A stretch of DNA of 64,000 nucleotides from Metabacillus endolithicus. Its GTDB lineage: Bacteria; Bacillota; Bacilli; Bacillales; Bacillaceae. How positions within the stretch are numbered: the stretch's first letter is position 1; every line of letters begins with the position of its first letter. Location of the stretch: assembly GCF_023078335.1 (NCBI RefSeq), contig NZ_CP095550.1, positions 1,240,001 through 1,304,000 of the forward strand, written 5' to 3'. The position numbers were made by a program, and so were the translations under genes. This document shows, piece by piece, positions 8,129 to 18,391 of this stretch. The notes under the pieces are model-generated. The model saw nothing but the letters and a program-made list of their open reading frames with translations. It ran no database searches and was not told where the DNA came from.

Positions 8129-8899
8129 CTATTTTCCCGTAAAATTTGGCTTTCTCTTTTCAATAAAAGCTGTAATCCCCTCTTTGGCATCAGCACTATT
8201 AAAAAGTTCCCCAAAAAGCTTAGCTTCCTGTTTCATTCCTTCTTCATAGGTGGTCATTTTGGAAGCATTTAAAAGTGTTATAACCGCTTTAACTGAGCCT
8301 GGACTTTTTTGAGCAAACTTGCCTGCTAATTTCTTCGCTTCTTCTAACATACTTTCTTGCGGGTAGGCATGATTTGCAAGACCAAGTTCTACTGCTTCCT
8401 TCCCTAGGATTGGTTCACTTGTTACCATCATTTCTAATGCACGGCCCTTACCGACATATCTTGGTAGCCTTTGAGTACCACCAAACCCCGGAATAATTCC
8501 CAGCTGTAATTCCGGTAATCCAAGCTTTGCATCTTCTGTTACAATTCTTAGATGACAAGACATTGCAAGTTCTAATCCCCCTAATGCAGCTCCATGTATG
8601 GCTGCAATAATCGGCTTAGGGAAATTTTCAATTCTTTCAAATATTTTCTGTCCCTCTTCTGCTAATTTTGAAAACTCTCCATCTGATGAAACAGTAACAA
8701 ACTCCTTTATATCTGCTCCAGCAGAGAAAAATCTTCCTTCACCATGAAGAACGACCGCTCGGACCTGTTCATCTTGTTCAATTGAATCAAGTAAAATTGA
8801 AAGCTCTTTCAAAACATTTGATGAAAGGGCATTTGCTGGTTCATGATTAATCGTTACAACAGCAATATAGTTTTCTTTGGTTAGCTTTAACAGCTTCAT
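8129..8899 (-). CDS. fadB: Enoyl-CoA hydratase/isomerase (beta-oxidation)
   Basis: A 256-residue crotonase-fold enzyme, predicted to hydrate trans-2-enoyl-CoA in fatty acid degradation. Visible marks are the oxyanion-hole segments GRFFSAGADIKEF (about residues 52-64) and AIHGAALGGLELAM (about 98-111), and the catalytic-Glu region LGLPELQLGIIPGFGGTQRLPR. The ATG at 8899 follows AGGAGG. Position between etfB and fadR matches B. subtilis fadB (ysiB), a FadR-controlled gene. Substrate chain length cannot be read from the sequence. Confidence 0.93.
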   Translation of the reverse strand: MKLLKLTKENYIAVVTINHEPANALSSNVLKELSILLDSIEQDEQVRAVVLHGEGRFFSAGADIKEFVTVSSDGEFSKLAEEGQKIFERIENFPKPIIAAIHGAALGGLELAMSCHLRIVTEDAKLGLPELQLGIIPGFGGTQRLPRYVGKGRALEMMVTSEPILGKEAVELGLANHAYPQESMLEEAKKLAGKFAQKSPGSVKAVITLLNASKMTTYEEGMKQEAKLFGELFNSADAKEGITAFIEKRKPNFTGK

Positions 8900-9004
8900 T
8901 TAATTTCCTCCTATTTACTAAAATCTACTTAAATGTATTTTCTTTATAGTAGGAAAATGCCTTATTTATCATGTCCCTTCCCTTATTTAGAGAAGGAACA
9001 AATT

Positions 9005-9598
9005 TTACGAAGTTTTAGGAGTCACAAAACCGTAAACAAATAAATCGTGAACTTTCTTTGTTTGATTAACCAAACTGTATTTTTGTTCATTCATGACCCA
9101 TGTTGTTACTGTTTCATCAATGGTTCCAAAAATCATTTGTCTTGCTAATCTTACATCTAAGTCTTGTCTAAATTCTCCGCTTTCCTTTCCTTCTTGAATA
9201 ATTTTGTCAACAACATTGAGGTAACCCTTTAATACCTCGTTTATGCGAAGTCGTAAGTCCTTATTAGACTGTCTTAACTCAAGTTGTGTAACAACGGCAA
9301 GTTGATGATCCTCTGAAAGCAGTGTAAAGTGCTTTTCTATCAGAGAATACAACTTATCAGCTGCATTCGTTTTATCTTTTATTTCTTCTTCAATTTTTTC
9401 TATAAAAACGCCCATCTTCTCTTGGAAAAGAGAGACAAGGATGTCTTCTTTATTTTTAAAATATAAGTATATGGTTCCATCTGCAACTCCTGCTTGCTTT
9501 GCAATCTTAGATACTTGTGCTTGATGATAACCATTTTCAGCAATTACAATTACAGCTGCATCAATGATTTGAATAAACTTCGGTTTCTTCTGTCTCAA
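9005..9598 (-). CDS. fadR: TetR-family fatty acid degradation regulator FadR
   Basis: Represses beta-oxidation genes and is released by long-chain acyl-CoA. The N-terminal TetR helix-turn-helix reads IIDAAVIVIAENGYHQAQVSKIA followed by AGVADGTIYLYFKNKEDIL. The C-terminal ligand domain follows. I start it at TTG 9598 (protein LRQKKPKFIQ...), after AAAGGAG with about 12-base spacing, giving 197 residues against 194 in B. subtilis. A possible ATG at 9643 lacks a ribosome site and would place the FadR operator inside the gene, so I reject it. It lies between lcfA and fadB on the same strand. Confidence 0.93.
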   Translation of the reverse strand: MRQKKPKFIQIIDAAVIVIAENGYHQAQVSKIAKQAGVADGTIYLYFKNKEDILVSLFQEKMGVFIEKIEEEIKDKTNAADKLYSLIEKHFTLLSEDHQLAVVTQLELRQSNKDLRLRINEVLKGYLNVVDKIIQEGKESGEFRQDLDVRLARQMIFGTIDETVTTWVMNEQKYSLVNQTKKVHDLFVYGFVTPKTS

Positions 9599-9624
9599 TG
9601 TAATGTTCGACTCCTTTTTCTTAA

Positions 9625-9642
9625 TGAATGAACCATCATTCA
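9625..9642 (-). promoter_or_regulatory. FadR operator
   Basis: An 18-base palindrome, TGAATGA-N4-TCATTCA, matching the published B. subtilis FadR box pattern. It lies about 27 bases upstream of the chosen fadR TTG start. It suggests autoregulation of fadR and control of fadB-etfB-etfA. Confidence 0.8.
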
Positions 9643-9724
9643 TAATTTAATCTTAAGTTTTCCTTAGCATTATGTCAAGCCTTCAATTAACAATTTTTTA
9701 TTTTCATCTTTCAATTATGTAATC

Positions 9725-9752
9725 GAGAGGGTCTATAGAATAAAACCCTCTC
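9725..9752. terminator. Hairpin downstream of lcfA, possible terminator
   Basis: Arms GAGAGGGT (9725-9732) and ACCCTCTC (9745-9752), 12-base loop. It sits 18 bases after the lcfA stop. No clear U-tract follows on the minus strand, so termination would be weak and read-through from lcfA into fadR is possible. Confidence 0.4.
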
Positions 9753-9769
9753 TATCTCTTTATTTTGTC

Positions 9770-11458
9770 TTAGTTTGCGTTTTTCATTTTTTCTTTTTCC
9801 TCATCAACTAACGCACGTCTTAATATTTTTCCAACAGCAGTTTTAGGAAGATCCTCTCTAAATTCATAAATGTGAGGTACCTTATATGCAGCTAAATGCT
9901 TACGCGCATATTCATTAAATTCCTCAGCTGTTGCATGTTGGTTATCTTTTAAGACAATATAAGCTTTTACTGTCTCTCCACGGTAAGGATCAGGAATCCC
10001 CGCAACTACTACCTCTTTGACTTTTTCATGTTCATATAGAATTTCTTCAATCTCACGTGGGTAAATATTAAACCCACCAGCAATAATCATGTCTTTCTTA
10101 CGATCTACAATATAAAAGTATCCTTCTTCATCCATGTAGCCAATATCACCTGTTAGCAGCCAACCATCTTTAATTGTTGCTTCTGTTTCTTCTTTTTTAT
10201 TCCAATATCCTTGCATAACTTGAGGACCCCTAATCGCAATCTCTCCAAGTTCATTAGGCTCAGCAATACCTCCATTTTCATATGAAAGAACAACTGAGTC
10301 TGTGTTTGGCCATGGAACACCAATACTGCCTTTCTTTCTTTTTCCCCAAATAAAATTTGAATGAGTAACAGGAGATGCTTCCGATAATCCATAGCCTTCT
10401 ACTAATTTTCCACCTGTAAGTTGTTCAAATTTTTCTTGTATCTCAACAGGAAGTGGAGCCGACCCACTTATGCAGCAATCGATTGAAGAAAGATTATACT
10501 TATGAATATCAGGATGATTTAAAAGTGCAATATAAATTGTTGGAGCACCTGGAAATAATGTTGGCTTTAATTTTTCAATTGTTTTTAACGTATCTGTTGC
10601 ATCAAACTTTGGTAAAAGAATCATTTTAAAGCTTTGCATCACAGATAAGTTCATAACTGTCGTCATCCCATAAACGTGAAAGAAAGGAATAATTCCTAAT
10701 ACAGATTCTTCGCCTCTTTTGCATTTATACATCCATGAAGCACACATCTTTGTGTTTGAAACAACATTTTCATGTGAAAGCATAACACCCTTTGGAAAAC
10801 CTGTCGTACCTCCAGTATATTGCAGGAGGGCCACATCTTCTGAAGGAATATATGTTGGTACTTCAACAGAAGGCTTTGATAACTCCATAATTTTCTTAAA
10901 TAAATGAGTGTTACCCTCATGTTCTACTTTTACAACGATTTGATTTTGCTTTTTTTGGACAAAAGGATACAATAAATTTTTCGGAAATGGCAAATAATCT
11001 TTAATGCTTGTGACGATAATATGCCGTAGGTTTGTTAACGCTTTCATTTTAGAAACTCTCGGATATAATAAATCTAGCGTTACGATAAAAGTGGACTCGC
11101 TGTCTTTTAATTGGTATTCTAATTCTCTTTCCATATATAAAGGATTCGTCTGGACAACAATACCGCCAGCTAGTAACACGGCATAATAAGAGATCACTGC
11201 TTGTGGACAATTTGGAAGCATTATTGACACACGATCTCCCTTTTCTAACCCCAAGGATTGAAAATAATTCGCCAGTTTTAAAGATTGATCGTATAGGTCT
11301 GAATAGGTTAACTCCTTTCCTAAAAAATGAATAGCGATTTTATTAGGAAATTCTAGTGCAGATTGCTCTAAATAATAATGCAGTGGTTTTTGGTCAATAT
11401 TAATTTGATGAGGGATTTCGGTAGGATATAACGATAACCAAGGTTTTTGACTTTCCAT
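9770..11458 (-). CDS. lcfA: Long-chain fatty-acid--CoA ligase
   Basis: Activates long-chain fatty acids to acyl-CoA with ATP, the entry step of beta-oxidation. This 562-residue ANL-superfamily enzyme has the AMP-binding motif YTGGTTGFPKGV (about residue 212), GYGLSEASP, DGWLLTGD and the C-terminal PKTAVGKILRR lysine motif. The start is ATG 11458, eight bases after GGAGG, and the protein opens MESQKPWLSLYP like B. subtilis LcfA. A 26-residue upstream extension has no ribosome site. I found no FadR box directly before it; a TATACT lies near 11548. Confidence 0.95.
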   Translation of the reverse strand: MESQKPWLSLYPTEIPHQINIDQKPLHYYLEQSALEFPNKIAIHFLGKELTYSDLYDQSLKLANYFQSLGLEKGDRVSIMLPNCPQAVISYYAVLLAGGIVVQTNPLYMERELEYQLKDSESTFIVTLDLLYPRVSKMKALTNLRHIIVTSIKDYLPFPKNLLYPFVQKKQNQIVVKVEHEGNTHLFKKIMELSKPSVEVPTYIPSEDVALLQYTGGTTGFPKGVMLSHENVVSNTKMCASWMYKCKRGEESVLGIIPFFHVYGMTTVMNLSVMQSFKMILLPKFDATDTLKTIEKLKPTLFPGAPTIYIALLNHPDIHKYNLSSIDCCISGSAPLPVEIQEKFEQLTGGKLVEGYGLSEASPVTHSNFIWGKRKKGSIGVPWPNTDSVVLSYENGGIAEPNELGEIAIRGPQVMQGYWNKKEETEATIKDGWLLTGDIGYMDEEGYFYIVDRKKDMIIAGGFNIYPREIEEILYEHEKVKEVVVAGIPDPYRGETVKAYIVLKDNQHATAEEFNEYARKHLAAYKVPHIYEFREDLPKTAVGKILRRALVDEEKEKMKNAN

Positions 11459-11625
11459 TCTACTCTCCTCCTCCTGAGGGAAATATAAGAAATGAGGATA
11501 TCTAATTCTTTTGAACTTATTCACTTTCGCTTCCACTTAAAAAAAGTATAGCAGATTTTTTTATTTTCAGAAATATAAAATATTTAGAAAAGGCAAACTC
11601 ACTATATGATGACCAAATTGAACAA

Positions 11626-11654
11626 ATAAAAAAGCCTGACATATAGCCAGACTT
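11626..11654 (-). terminator. Terminator after yshE and the small downstream ORF
   Basis: Nine-base stem with two G-U pairs (arms 11632-11640 and 11646-11654), five-base loop, then TTTTTTATT on the minus strand. Confidence 0.8.
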
Positions 11655-11669
11655 ATTTATAAATATCAT

Positions 11670-11750
11670 TTAAAAGAAAACTAAATAAATAACCCCAATT
11701 AAAATAAACAGACCGCATAAACCGAACATTACCTTTGCCAACGTCTCCAA
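11670..11750 (-). CDS. Small 26-residue membrane peptide downstream of yshE
   Basis: A TTG-started frame reads METLAKVMFGLCGLFILIGV then IYLVFF, a single hydrophobic segment after a short amphipathic start. The ribosome site (AAGGAGTG) overlaps the end of yshE with seven-base spacing. The frame ends just before the terminator at 11626-11654. This arrangement implies a translationally linked small gene of the yshE operon. I do not recognise the peptide, and its function is unknown. Confidence 0.55.
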   Translation of the reverse strand: METLAKVMFGLCGLFILIGVIYLVFF

Positions 11751-11763
11751 AATTATACACTCC

Positions 11764-12168
11764 TTATATTGCTGCCCCAATAACAAATGATAAACCTACA
11801 GATATGACTAATGAAATAAATCCTACTGCACGATTATCCTTTTGTATCTCTTCATCTATTTTAAATTTAGGTGTCATAAATTCATAAATAAAATAACCTA
11901 AAAGTAACAATATGAAGCCAAACAAACCTGAGCTCATCATTTCCAATAAGCTATCATGCTGGTTAATTGAAAAACGAAAGATATTTGCAATCCCAAATAT
12001 TTTCCCACCAGTAGCCATTGCAACGGCAAAATTACCATTTTGAATTTCTTCCCAATTTTTATATTTCGTAACGAGTTCAAATATGGTCAAAAATACAATG
12101 ATACATAGTACAACAACACTATAGTAGGCAGCAATTTGAACAAGCTCATTTTCCCAAAATGTATTCAT
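11764..12168 (-). CDS. yshE: DUF350 (UPF0719) membrane protein YshE
   Basis: A 134-residue integral membrane protein with four predicted helices (about residues 12-33, 48-66, 74-94 and 112-132), in the position of B. subtilis yshE next to mutS2. DUF350 proteins have no established activity. The ATG at 12168 lies after GGGGAGAAG. Fifteen bases separate it from the mutS2 stop, so the two are probably co-transcribed. Confidence 0.88.
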   Translation of the reverse strand: MNTFWENELVQIAAYYSVVVLCIIVFLTIFELVTKYKNWEEIQNGNFAVAMATGGKIFGIANIFRFSINQHDSLLEMMSSGLFGFILLLLGYFIYEFMTPKFKIDEEIQKDNRAVGFISLVISVGLSFVIGAAI

Positions 12169-12183
12169 ATCATCTTCTCCCCA

Positions 12184-14544
12184 CTATTTGAGTTCAACTA
12201 TTGTTACACCTGTACCGCCTTCACCAGCTTCTCCAAATCGTGTATTTTTCACGCTACGATGATTCTTTAATAGCTCCTTAACACCTGTTCTCAGTGCACC
12301 TGTTCCTTTTCCGTGAATAATGGATACTCTTGGGTATCCCGCTAAAACTGCGTCATCCAAGTATTTTTCTACTCTTAATAAGGCATTTTCATATCGTTCT
12401 CCACGTAAATCCAATTCAAGTGAGACGTGATAATCTTTTCCTTTTACAGCAGCTAATGGCTTTGCTTGTACCTCCTGCTTAGGACGTTTAATGTATTGAA
12501 GATCTGCTTCTTTAACCTTCATCTTCATAATCCCCATTTGTACTTGCCACTCATTATCACTAACTTTATCAACAAGATGACCCTTTTGGTCAAAACTAAT
12601 CACTTTTACTTCATCACCAGGCAGGAACTCCTGTTTAACAGGCTCCTTTTTCTCTACCTTTTTGCTTTTCACAAAATGAGGCTGAGCTTCTTCCAGTCGT
12701 TTTTTTGCATCAATTAATTCATGCTCCTTTACTTGAGCATGCTGTTCTTTGCGCATCTTTCTTAAATCTCTAATAATTTGTTCAGCTTCTTTGTTTGCCT
12801 CTTCTAGTTTTTCTGCCGCACTACGTTCTGCTTTTTCATATAAAGCGTCACGTTGCTCATTAAATTCAATGATTTGTTTTTGAAGCTCTTTATGGAGCTT
12901 TTCAGCTTCTTGACGAAATCTCTCCGCCTCAACACGTTCATGTTCAGCTGATTTTTTGCTTGTTTCTAATGAAGCAATCATTGTATCAACTTCATTACTT
13001 TCGTCGGTCATTTGTGCCTTTGCCATGTTAATGATTTGTTCTTGTAATCCTAGTCGCTTGGAAATTTCAAAAGCGTTACTACGACCGGGAACACCAATTA
13101 AAAGTTTATACGTTGGACTTAAGGTTGTGACATCAAACTCAACACTCGCATTAATTACGCCTGGACGATTGTAGCCATACGCTTTTAATTCCGGATAATG
13201 AGTTGTTGCAACAACTCTTGCTCCTCTGTTATACACTTCATCAAGAATAGAGATAGCTAATGCTGCCCCTTCTTGCGGATCAGTTCCAGCTCCAAGCTCA
13301 TCAAACAACACAAGACTTTGGTCATCTGCTTTTTTAAGAATATCAACAATATTCACCATATGTGAAGAGAATGTACTTAAACTTTGCTCAATTGATTGCT
13401 CATCACCAATGTCGGCATATACTGCTTTAAAAACAGTCACTTCTGATCCATCTAGTGCTGGAATTTGTAACCCGGCCTGTGCCATAAGTATACATAATCC
13501 AAGTGTTTTCAGAGCAACTGTTTTACCTCCTGTATTCGGTCCTGTAATAACGATTGTTGTGAAATCAGTTCCTAATTCAATATCATTAGCAACAACTTCG
13601 TCTAAAGGTAAAAGTGGATGTCGAGCCTTTAGCATCCGAATAACACCATCTTGATTCACTTCTGGCTTTGTCCCTTTAATTTGCTTTGCATATTTAGCCT
13701 TTGTAAACATAAAATCCATGTCTGCTAAGCAATTGACATTTTGTAAAATGTCATCGCCTTGCTCAGCAACTTCCTGTGATAAAAGCGTTAAAATTCGATC
13801 GATTTCTACTTTTTCTTTTACCTTAGCCTGCTGCAGAACATTATTCAATTCTACGATAGCTTGAGGCTCAATAAATAACGTCGCACCAGAGCTGGATTGA
13901 TCATGAACAATCCCACCATACGAAGCTCGATATTCCTGCTTAACTGGTAAAACAAAACGGTCATTTCTTATCGTAATGATTGCATCTGATAACATTTTAG
14001 AAGCAGAAGAAGAGCGGATCATTGATTCTAATTTATCTCTAACTCTTGCTTCATTTGTTCTTAATTGTTGACGGATTCCTTTTAAAGTCACACTGGCACT
14101 ATCAAGTACATAGCCATTATCATCAATACATTGATTTATATTTCTCTCTAAGTCATGAAGAATAACAATCTGCTCTGCAAGTTGTGGCAAATGTGTTAAT
14201 TCGATTTCTTCCTCTACCATTTTTTCAACAAACCGCTTCATTTGACGTCCAGCATATAAAGTTCCGGCAACCTCTATTAATTCCACCGAGCTTAACATAC
14301 CGCCAATTTTTGCTCTTTTCACTGTTGACCTTACATCAACAAGTCCACCTAATGGTATGTTTCCCTTCAGCCTGAGCACCTTTGCAGCCTCATCTGTTTG
14401 CTCTTGGAGGGTGACAACATCCATGTAATCACTTGAAGGAATAAGTGCCTTTGCCTTCTCTTTTCCAAGAGAAGATGAAGCATGCTTTATTAATTGTTCT
14501 TTTACTTTTTCAAACTCTAACACATGTAAAACTTTTTGCTGCAA
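12184..14544 (-). CDS. mutS2: Endonuclease MutS2
   Basis: A MutS-like ATPase acting on branched DNA and, in B. subtilis, on collided ribosomes. It is not a mismatch-repair MutS. The 786-residue product has the core and lever helices (1-310), Walker [16 protein letters not shown] (about 332-346), the Walker B/signature region [18 protein letters not shown], a long charged coiled coil (about 515-620) and a C-terminal Smr domain ([12 protein letters not shown] ... [11 protein letters not shown]). It lacks the MutS mismatch-recognition domain. The ATG at 14544 follows TAGGAGG. It lies between polX and yshE as in B. subtilis. Confidence 0.95.
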   Translation of the reverse strand: MQQKVLHVLEFEKVKEQLIKHASSSLGKEKAKALIPSSDYMDVVTLQEQTDEAAKVLRLKGNIPLGGLVDVRSTVKRAKIGGMLSSVELIEVAGTLYAGRQMKRFVEKMVEEEIELTHLPQLAEQIVILHDLERNINQCIDDNGYVLDSASVTLKGIRQQLRTNEARVRDKLESMIRSSSASKMLSDAIITIRNDRFVLPVKQEYRASYGGIVHDQSSSGATLFIEPQAIVELNNVLQQAKVKEKVEIDRILTLLSQEVAEQGDDILQNVNCLADMDFMFTKAKYAKQIKGTKPEVNQDGVIRMLKARHPLLPLDEVVANDIELGTDFTTIVITGPNTGGKTVALKTLGLCILMAQAGLQIPALDGSEVTVFKAVYADIGDEQSIEQSLSTFSSHMVNIVDILKKADDQSLVLFDELGAGTDPQEGAALAISILDEVYNRGARVVATTHYPELKAYGYNRPGVINASVEFDVTTLSPTYKLLIGVPGRSNAFEISKRLGLQEQIINMAKAQMTDESNEVDTMIASLETSKKSAEHERVEAERFRQEAEKLHKELQKQIIEFNEQRDALYEKAERSAAEKLEEANKEAEQIIRDLRKMRKEQHAQVKEHELIDAKKRLEEAQPHFVKSKKVEKKEPVKQEFLPGDEVKVISFDQKGHLVDKVSDNEWQVQMGIMKMKVKEADLQYIKRPKQEVQAKPLAAVKGKDYHVSLELDLRGERYENALLRVEKYLDDAVLAGYPRVSIIHGKGTGALRTGVKELLKNHRSVKNTRFGEAGEGGTGVTIVELK

Positions 14545-14624
14545 TGTGGTTTACCTCCTAATTAGAACAAACATGCCACTATTTTTAGTAGGCATGACTT
14601 TCTACAAAACAAATGTATAAAGTG

Positions 14625-16347
14625 TTACTCACTATGATGTCTATTTAAAAATGATTTAAGTCTGTCAAGATCCCAAGTGTTAATAACATTTTCACTCTCA
14701 ATCCAACCTTTTTTAGCTGTTGAGATACCTATTGTCATATCTTCTAGCATTTCCATATTATGCGCATCAGTATTAATCACAATTTTCACTCCAGCTTCTT
14801 GAGCTTTCCTTACATATTCTGAGTTTAAGTCTAAACGATGAGGATTTGCGTTTAATTCAAGCGCAGTATTCGTGTCTTTTGCCAGCTGTATTAATAGATC
14901 AATATCCACATCATATCCCTTACGCTTACCAATAATTCTTCCTGTTGGATGTGCAATAATATCAACATGATGATTTTCTAGAGCTGTTTTTAATCTTTTC
15001 ATAATCACATCCTGTGATTGTGAAAAACTAGAGTGGATAGAAGCGATAACAATGTCCATTTCCTTTAATAGCTCATCATCATAATCTAATGTAGCATCAG
15101 GAAGTATATCCATTTCTACTCCAGCAAGGATTGTTATATCGTCATATTCTTCGTTCAGAGCATCAATTTCCTTTTTTTGTGCTCTTAATCTTTCAGGTGT
15201 TAAACCATTTGCTACTTTTAAATATTGAGAATGATCAGTAATAGCAATATATTTGTACCTTCTTACGACAAGCCTCTACCATTTCCCTAATCGTAAATGC
15301 ACCATCACTCCAAGTTGAGTGCATATGAAGATCTCCCTTTATATCTTCTAAAGAGATAAGCTGAATTTGATGATGAAACGAATCCACCTCTGTTCCATCT
15401 TCACGAATTTCAGGTGAAAAATGTGGGAGATTAAAATACTGATAAAACTCTTCCTCCGTTTGAAACGTTTTGATTTCATTTGTTTCTATATTTTCTACAC
15501 CATATTCACTTATTTTTTCGCCACGTTCTTTTGCAAGCTGTCTCATTCTTACATTATGATCCTTCGATCCCGTAAAATGATGGAGAGTTGTAGCAAATTC
15601 TGCAGGCTTAACTAAACGAAAATCAACACTCACTTCATATTCATATTGCAATTGAACTGAAACTTTCGTATCTCCACTCGCAATAGTGTCTGACAACTTC
15701 GGTAAAGCTAAGAGCTGATCCCTTACCTTACCAGGTTCATTTGTAGAAATAATAAAGTCCAAATCTTTAATTGTTTCTCTCATACGACGCAGACTTCCTG
15801 CTCTTGAGTAACTTTCAATTCCTTCACATTCTTCAAGATATGCTTCAATTTCTTCAGCTATTGGCAACATGAAAGACAATGGTAACCGTTCAGGACGACT
15901 GCCCATTTCCTCAATAGCCGCTAGTATTTTTTCTTCTGATTTTTTTCCGAAGCCAGCTAATCCTTGGATTTTATTTTCTTCACAAGCCTGTTTTAAAGAC
16001 TCAACACTATCTATATTAAGTTCTTTATATAGCTTGGCAATTTTTTTGCCACCTAACCCTGGAAGCTTTAATAATGGCAGCAACCCTTCTGGTACTTCTT
16101 TTTGCAATTGCTCCAAAACCTCTGATCTTTTTGTCTCAACAAATTCTTTAATTACGGCTGAAGTGCCTTTTCCAATCCCCGCTATCTTTGTAAAGTCATC
16201 AATAAGAGCCAAGCTTCGATCGTCCGATTCTAAAGCATTTGCTGCTTTTCTAAATGCTGATATTTTAAAAGGGTTTTCTCCTTTTAATTCCATTAGTACT
16301 GCTATATTTTCTAATAGTCGAATAACATCTTTTTTATGAATATCCAT
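14625..16347 (-). pseudogene. polX: DNA polymerase/3'-5' exonuclease PolX (frameshifted, probably a sequencing indel)
   Basis: PolX is a family X gap-filling polymerase with a C-terminal PHP nuclease, used in base excision repair. The first part (16347 down to about 15259) has HhH motifs (KIAGIGKGTSAVIKEF, KLPGLGGKKIAKLY), the nucleotidyltransferase acid pair DLDFIIST, and the PHP start DLHMHSTWSDGAF. The frame then breaks after EACRKK. The rest (YKYIAITDHSQYLKVANG ... EMDIVIASIHSSF ... HPTGR ... INTDAHN) continues in another frame to 14625. The total is one base too long for a 573-residue protein (570 in B. subtilis). The start ATG 16347 follows AGAGGTG. Both halves are well conserved, so an indel error is likelier than decay. 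Confidence 0.88.
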
Positions 16348-16435
16348 TTTTTCACCTCTATATCTAACACTTATATAAAAATGATACAAATAATTAAAGA
16401 AAATGTACAATTTTGACCCATTTCATAACATATCA

Positions 16436-16523
16436 AAAGAGACTGACTCAAACCAAGGGCAAGATCCTCTGGTCTCATAACTGCTGAGTGATGGAGGGAT
16501 TACCCTTTTGAGTCAGTCTCTTT
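16436..16523. repeat. Long-loop inverted repeat at the 3' end of cvpA
   Basis: Perfect 17-base arms (AAAGAGACTGACTCAAA at 16436-16452 and its complement at 16507-16523) enclose 54 bases. These contain further complementary blocks (GGGcaagATCC against GGATtaCCC). The right arm overlaps the cvpA stop codon. TTTT follows on the minus strand, so it can act as a terminator. The size and structured loop look like a mobile terminator-type repeat. Confidence 0.65.
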
Positions 16524-17061
16524 AGGACATATATTGAATCCAAAGCTCATTAACTTTATCTGAGAAGTAAGGAGTATGATTCACGATTAAATTGGCTAAA
16601 ACTGATTGATCTAAAGCAGTTTGTATCTGTTCCATAGGAATTAAGGCTGCAATAAAAAGTAAGATAAATAAAACAAGATATGATTCCAAAAAGCCTAATA
16701 TAGAACCAGCCCACCTATTTAATTGCTTTAATATCGGCAACAGCGCAACAAAATCAAGCATTGTCCCGATAATTTGCATCACAATTTTCGTTCCTATAAA
16801 TAGAATAACAAATGCTACAGCACGATAATAAGCACCTTCAAGATCCTCTCCACTTAACAATGAGAGAATAGCTGGTCCATCACTTGTAGCTGGATAAGGT
16901 ACCCATAATTTCAATTTGGGTGCAAGATCATCAAAATACTGGTATGCTACTATGTATGCGATAATAAATCCTGTCAAATGAACAAATTGAAGGATAAAAC
17001 CGCGTTTTAAGCCGACTAGTATCCCGAATAGTAGAATAATAAATAATACGAAATCTAGCAT
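16522..17061 (-). CDS. yshB: CvpA family membrane protein
   Basis: A 179-residue integral membrane protein of the CvpA (colicin V production) family. Four hydrophobic segments are visible (about residues 2-18, 25-42, 76-100 and 122-145). GLKRGFILQFVHLTGFIIAYI at the N-terminus is typical. The biochemical role in Bacillus is unknown. The ATG at 17061 lies 9 bases after the zapA stop, so both are in one operon with polX and mutS2 downstream, as in B. subtilis yshA-yshB. Confidence 0.9.
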   Translation of the reverse strand: MLDFVLFIILLFGILVGLKRGFILQFVHLTGFIIAYIVAYQYFDDLAPKLKLWVPYPATSDGPAILSLLSGEDLEGAYYRAVAFVILFIGTKIVMQIIGTMLDFVALLPILKQLNRWAGSILGFLESYLVLFILLFIAALIPMEQIQTALDQSVLANLIVNHTPYFSDKVNELWIQYMS

Positions 17062-17070
17062 TTCTTAGCT

Positions 17071-17343
17071 TCAATCCTTTTCTATTAGTTGTTTCTCCAG
17101 TTTTTCATAATCTTCTTTTAATTTTAAATAATCATGAACAACATTGACTGCTGTTAAAACAGCTAATTTATTAATATCAAGAGAAGGGTTTTTACTATTA
17201 ATCTCTCGCATTTTATCATCAACCATTGCAGCAACAGCTCGAATATGGCTTGTGCTTTCAGTCCCAATAATTGAAAATTGTTGACCATATATATCTACTG
17301 TTGTTTTAGACTTAGGGCGATTTGACAACGATAAATCCTCCAT
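17071..17343 (-). CDS. zapA: Cell division protein ZapA
   Basis: ZapA binds FtsZ and promotes bundling of the division ring. The short protein has the family core [17 protein letters not shown], the conserved [35 protein letters not shown] split across two helices, and a C-terminal coiled coil. I choose ATG 17343 (90 residues, near the 85 of B. subtilis). A TTG three codons upstream is possible. It is divergent from rnhC and heads the cvpA-polX-mutS2 run. Confidence 0.92.
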   Translation of the reverse strand: MEDLSLSNRPKSKTTVDIYGQQFSIIGTESTSHIRAVAAMVDDKMREINSKNPSLDINKLAVLTAVNVVHDYLKLKEDYEKLEKQLIEKD

Positions 17344-17450
17344 TTCCTGCAAATCCTAATTCTTATCATAACACGAAGCTTTATCATATGGGAAGAATAT
17401 CGATAGCCATTACTTTTCTAAAAGAGTATATAAACGAAAGGATGTTTCAT

Positions 17451-18385
17451 ATGGCCAACTCAGTCATTAAAGTAAATTCGACAACGATCAATCAAATGGA
17501 AAAACATTATGAAAACAATAGAACAGAGAAAACTCCCCAAGGTGCTGTTTTTTCAGCAAAAACCAATGGATGTACAATAACTGCGTACAAATCAGGTAAA
17601 GTTCTTTTTCAAGGAGCTTCAGCGGAAGCGGAAGCAGCCAAATGGGGAACGGTTAGTCCTTCAGCTAAAAAGAGTCCGTCAACAAGCAAAACGCCAACTG
17701 GTTTTCAGCCACCTTCCAATATTTCAAGTCTCTCTATTATCGGTTCAGATGAAGTTGGAACTGGAGACTTTTTCGGACCAATGACAGTAGTAGCAGCATA
17801 CGTTAGAAAAGAGCAAATGCCGTTATTACAGGAGCTCGGTGTTAAAGATTCTAAAAACTTAAAAGATCCTCAAATCTGTCAGATTGCAAAGGACCTTATA
17901 AAAACAATCCCTTATCATTTACTAGTTCTTCATAATGAAAAATATAACGAGTTACAACAGCAGGGAATGTCACAAGGTAAAATGAAAGCTTTATTACATA
18001 ATCAGGCAATAAACAAGCTACTAAGCAAGATTGATCCTGAAAAACCAGATGGGCTTTTAATTGATCAGTTTGCAGAGCCCCCTGTGTATTTTAAGTATCT
18101 TCAAGGGAAAAAAGTGTATAAAGATAATATTTATTTTTCAACAAAGGCGGAAGGTGTTCACCTGGCCGTTGCAGCCGCATCTATTATTGCAAGATACTCG
18201 TTTATTAAAGAGTTCGACAAGCTATCTGAAAAAGCGGGTGTTATAATCCCAAAAGGTGCAGGTGCACAAGTTGACGTTGCCGCAGCAAAAATCATTCAAA
18301 AAAAGGACCTGAATTTTTAGCTACCATTACGAAAAAACATTTTGCAAATACCGAAAAAGCAGCAAAGCTTGCTAAAAGGTCATGA
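17451..18385 (+). pseudogene. rnhC: Ribonuclease HIII (3' frameshift, probably a sequencing indel)
   Basis: RNase HIII removes RNA from RNA-DNA hybrids. The start is ATG 17451 after AAAGGA with eight-base spacing. The upstream open frame to 17322 has no ribosome site. The N-terminal TBP-like substrate domain (about 1-85) and the RNase H domain with GSDEVGTGDFFGPM (catalytic D and E), VKDSKNLKD and IDQFAEP are intact. Near 18298-18304 a run of seven A breaks the frame. Adding one A restores the conserved ending LATITKKHFANTEKAAKLAKRS up to TGA 18385. As written, the protein stops at 18320 and lacks about 20 residues. Confidence 0.9.
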
Positions 18386-18391
18386 ACAAAA

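Noticed and set aside
9005..9752. A CRISPR-like or tandem repeat near fadR
   Set aside because: Only the single FadR palindrome and one hairpin are present; no repeated units.
15869..16339. 156-residue plus-strand ORF opposite polX
   Set aside because: Antisense shadow, serine/phenylalanine-rich, no ribosome site, fully inside a conserved gene.
17322..17450. N-terminal extension of rnhC
   Set aside because: It overlaps the divergent zapA start, lacks a ribosome site and adds residues not found in RNase HIII. ATG 17451 has AAAGGA at the right distance.
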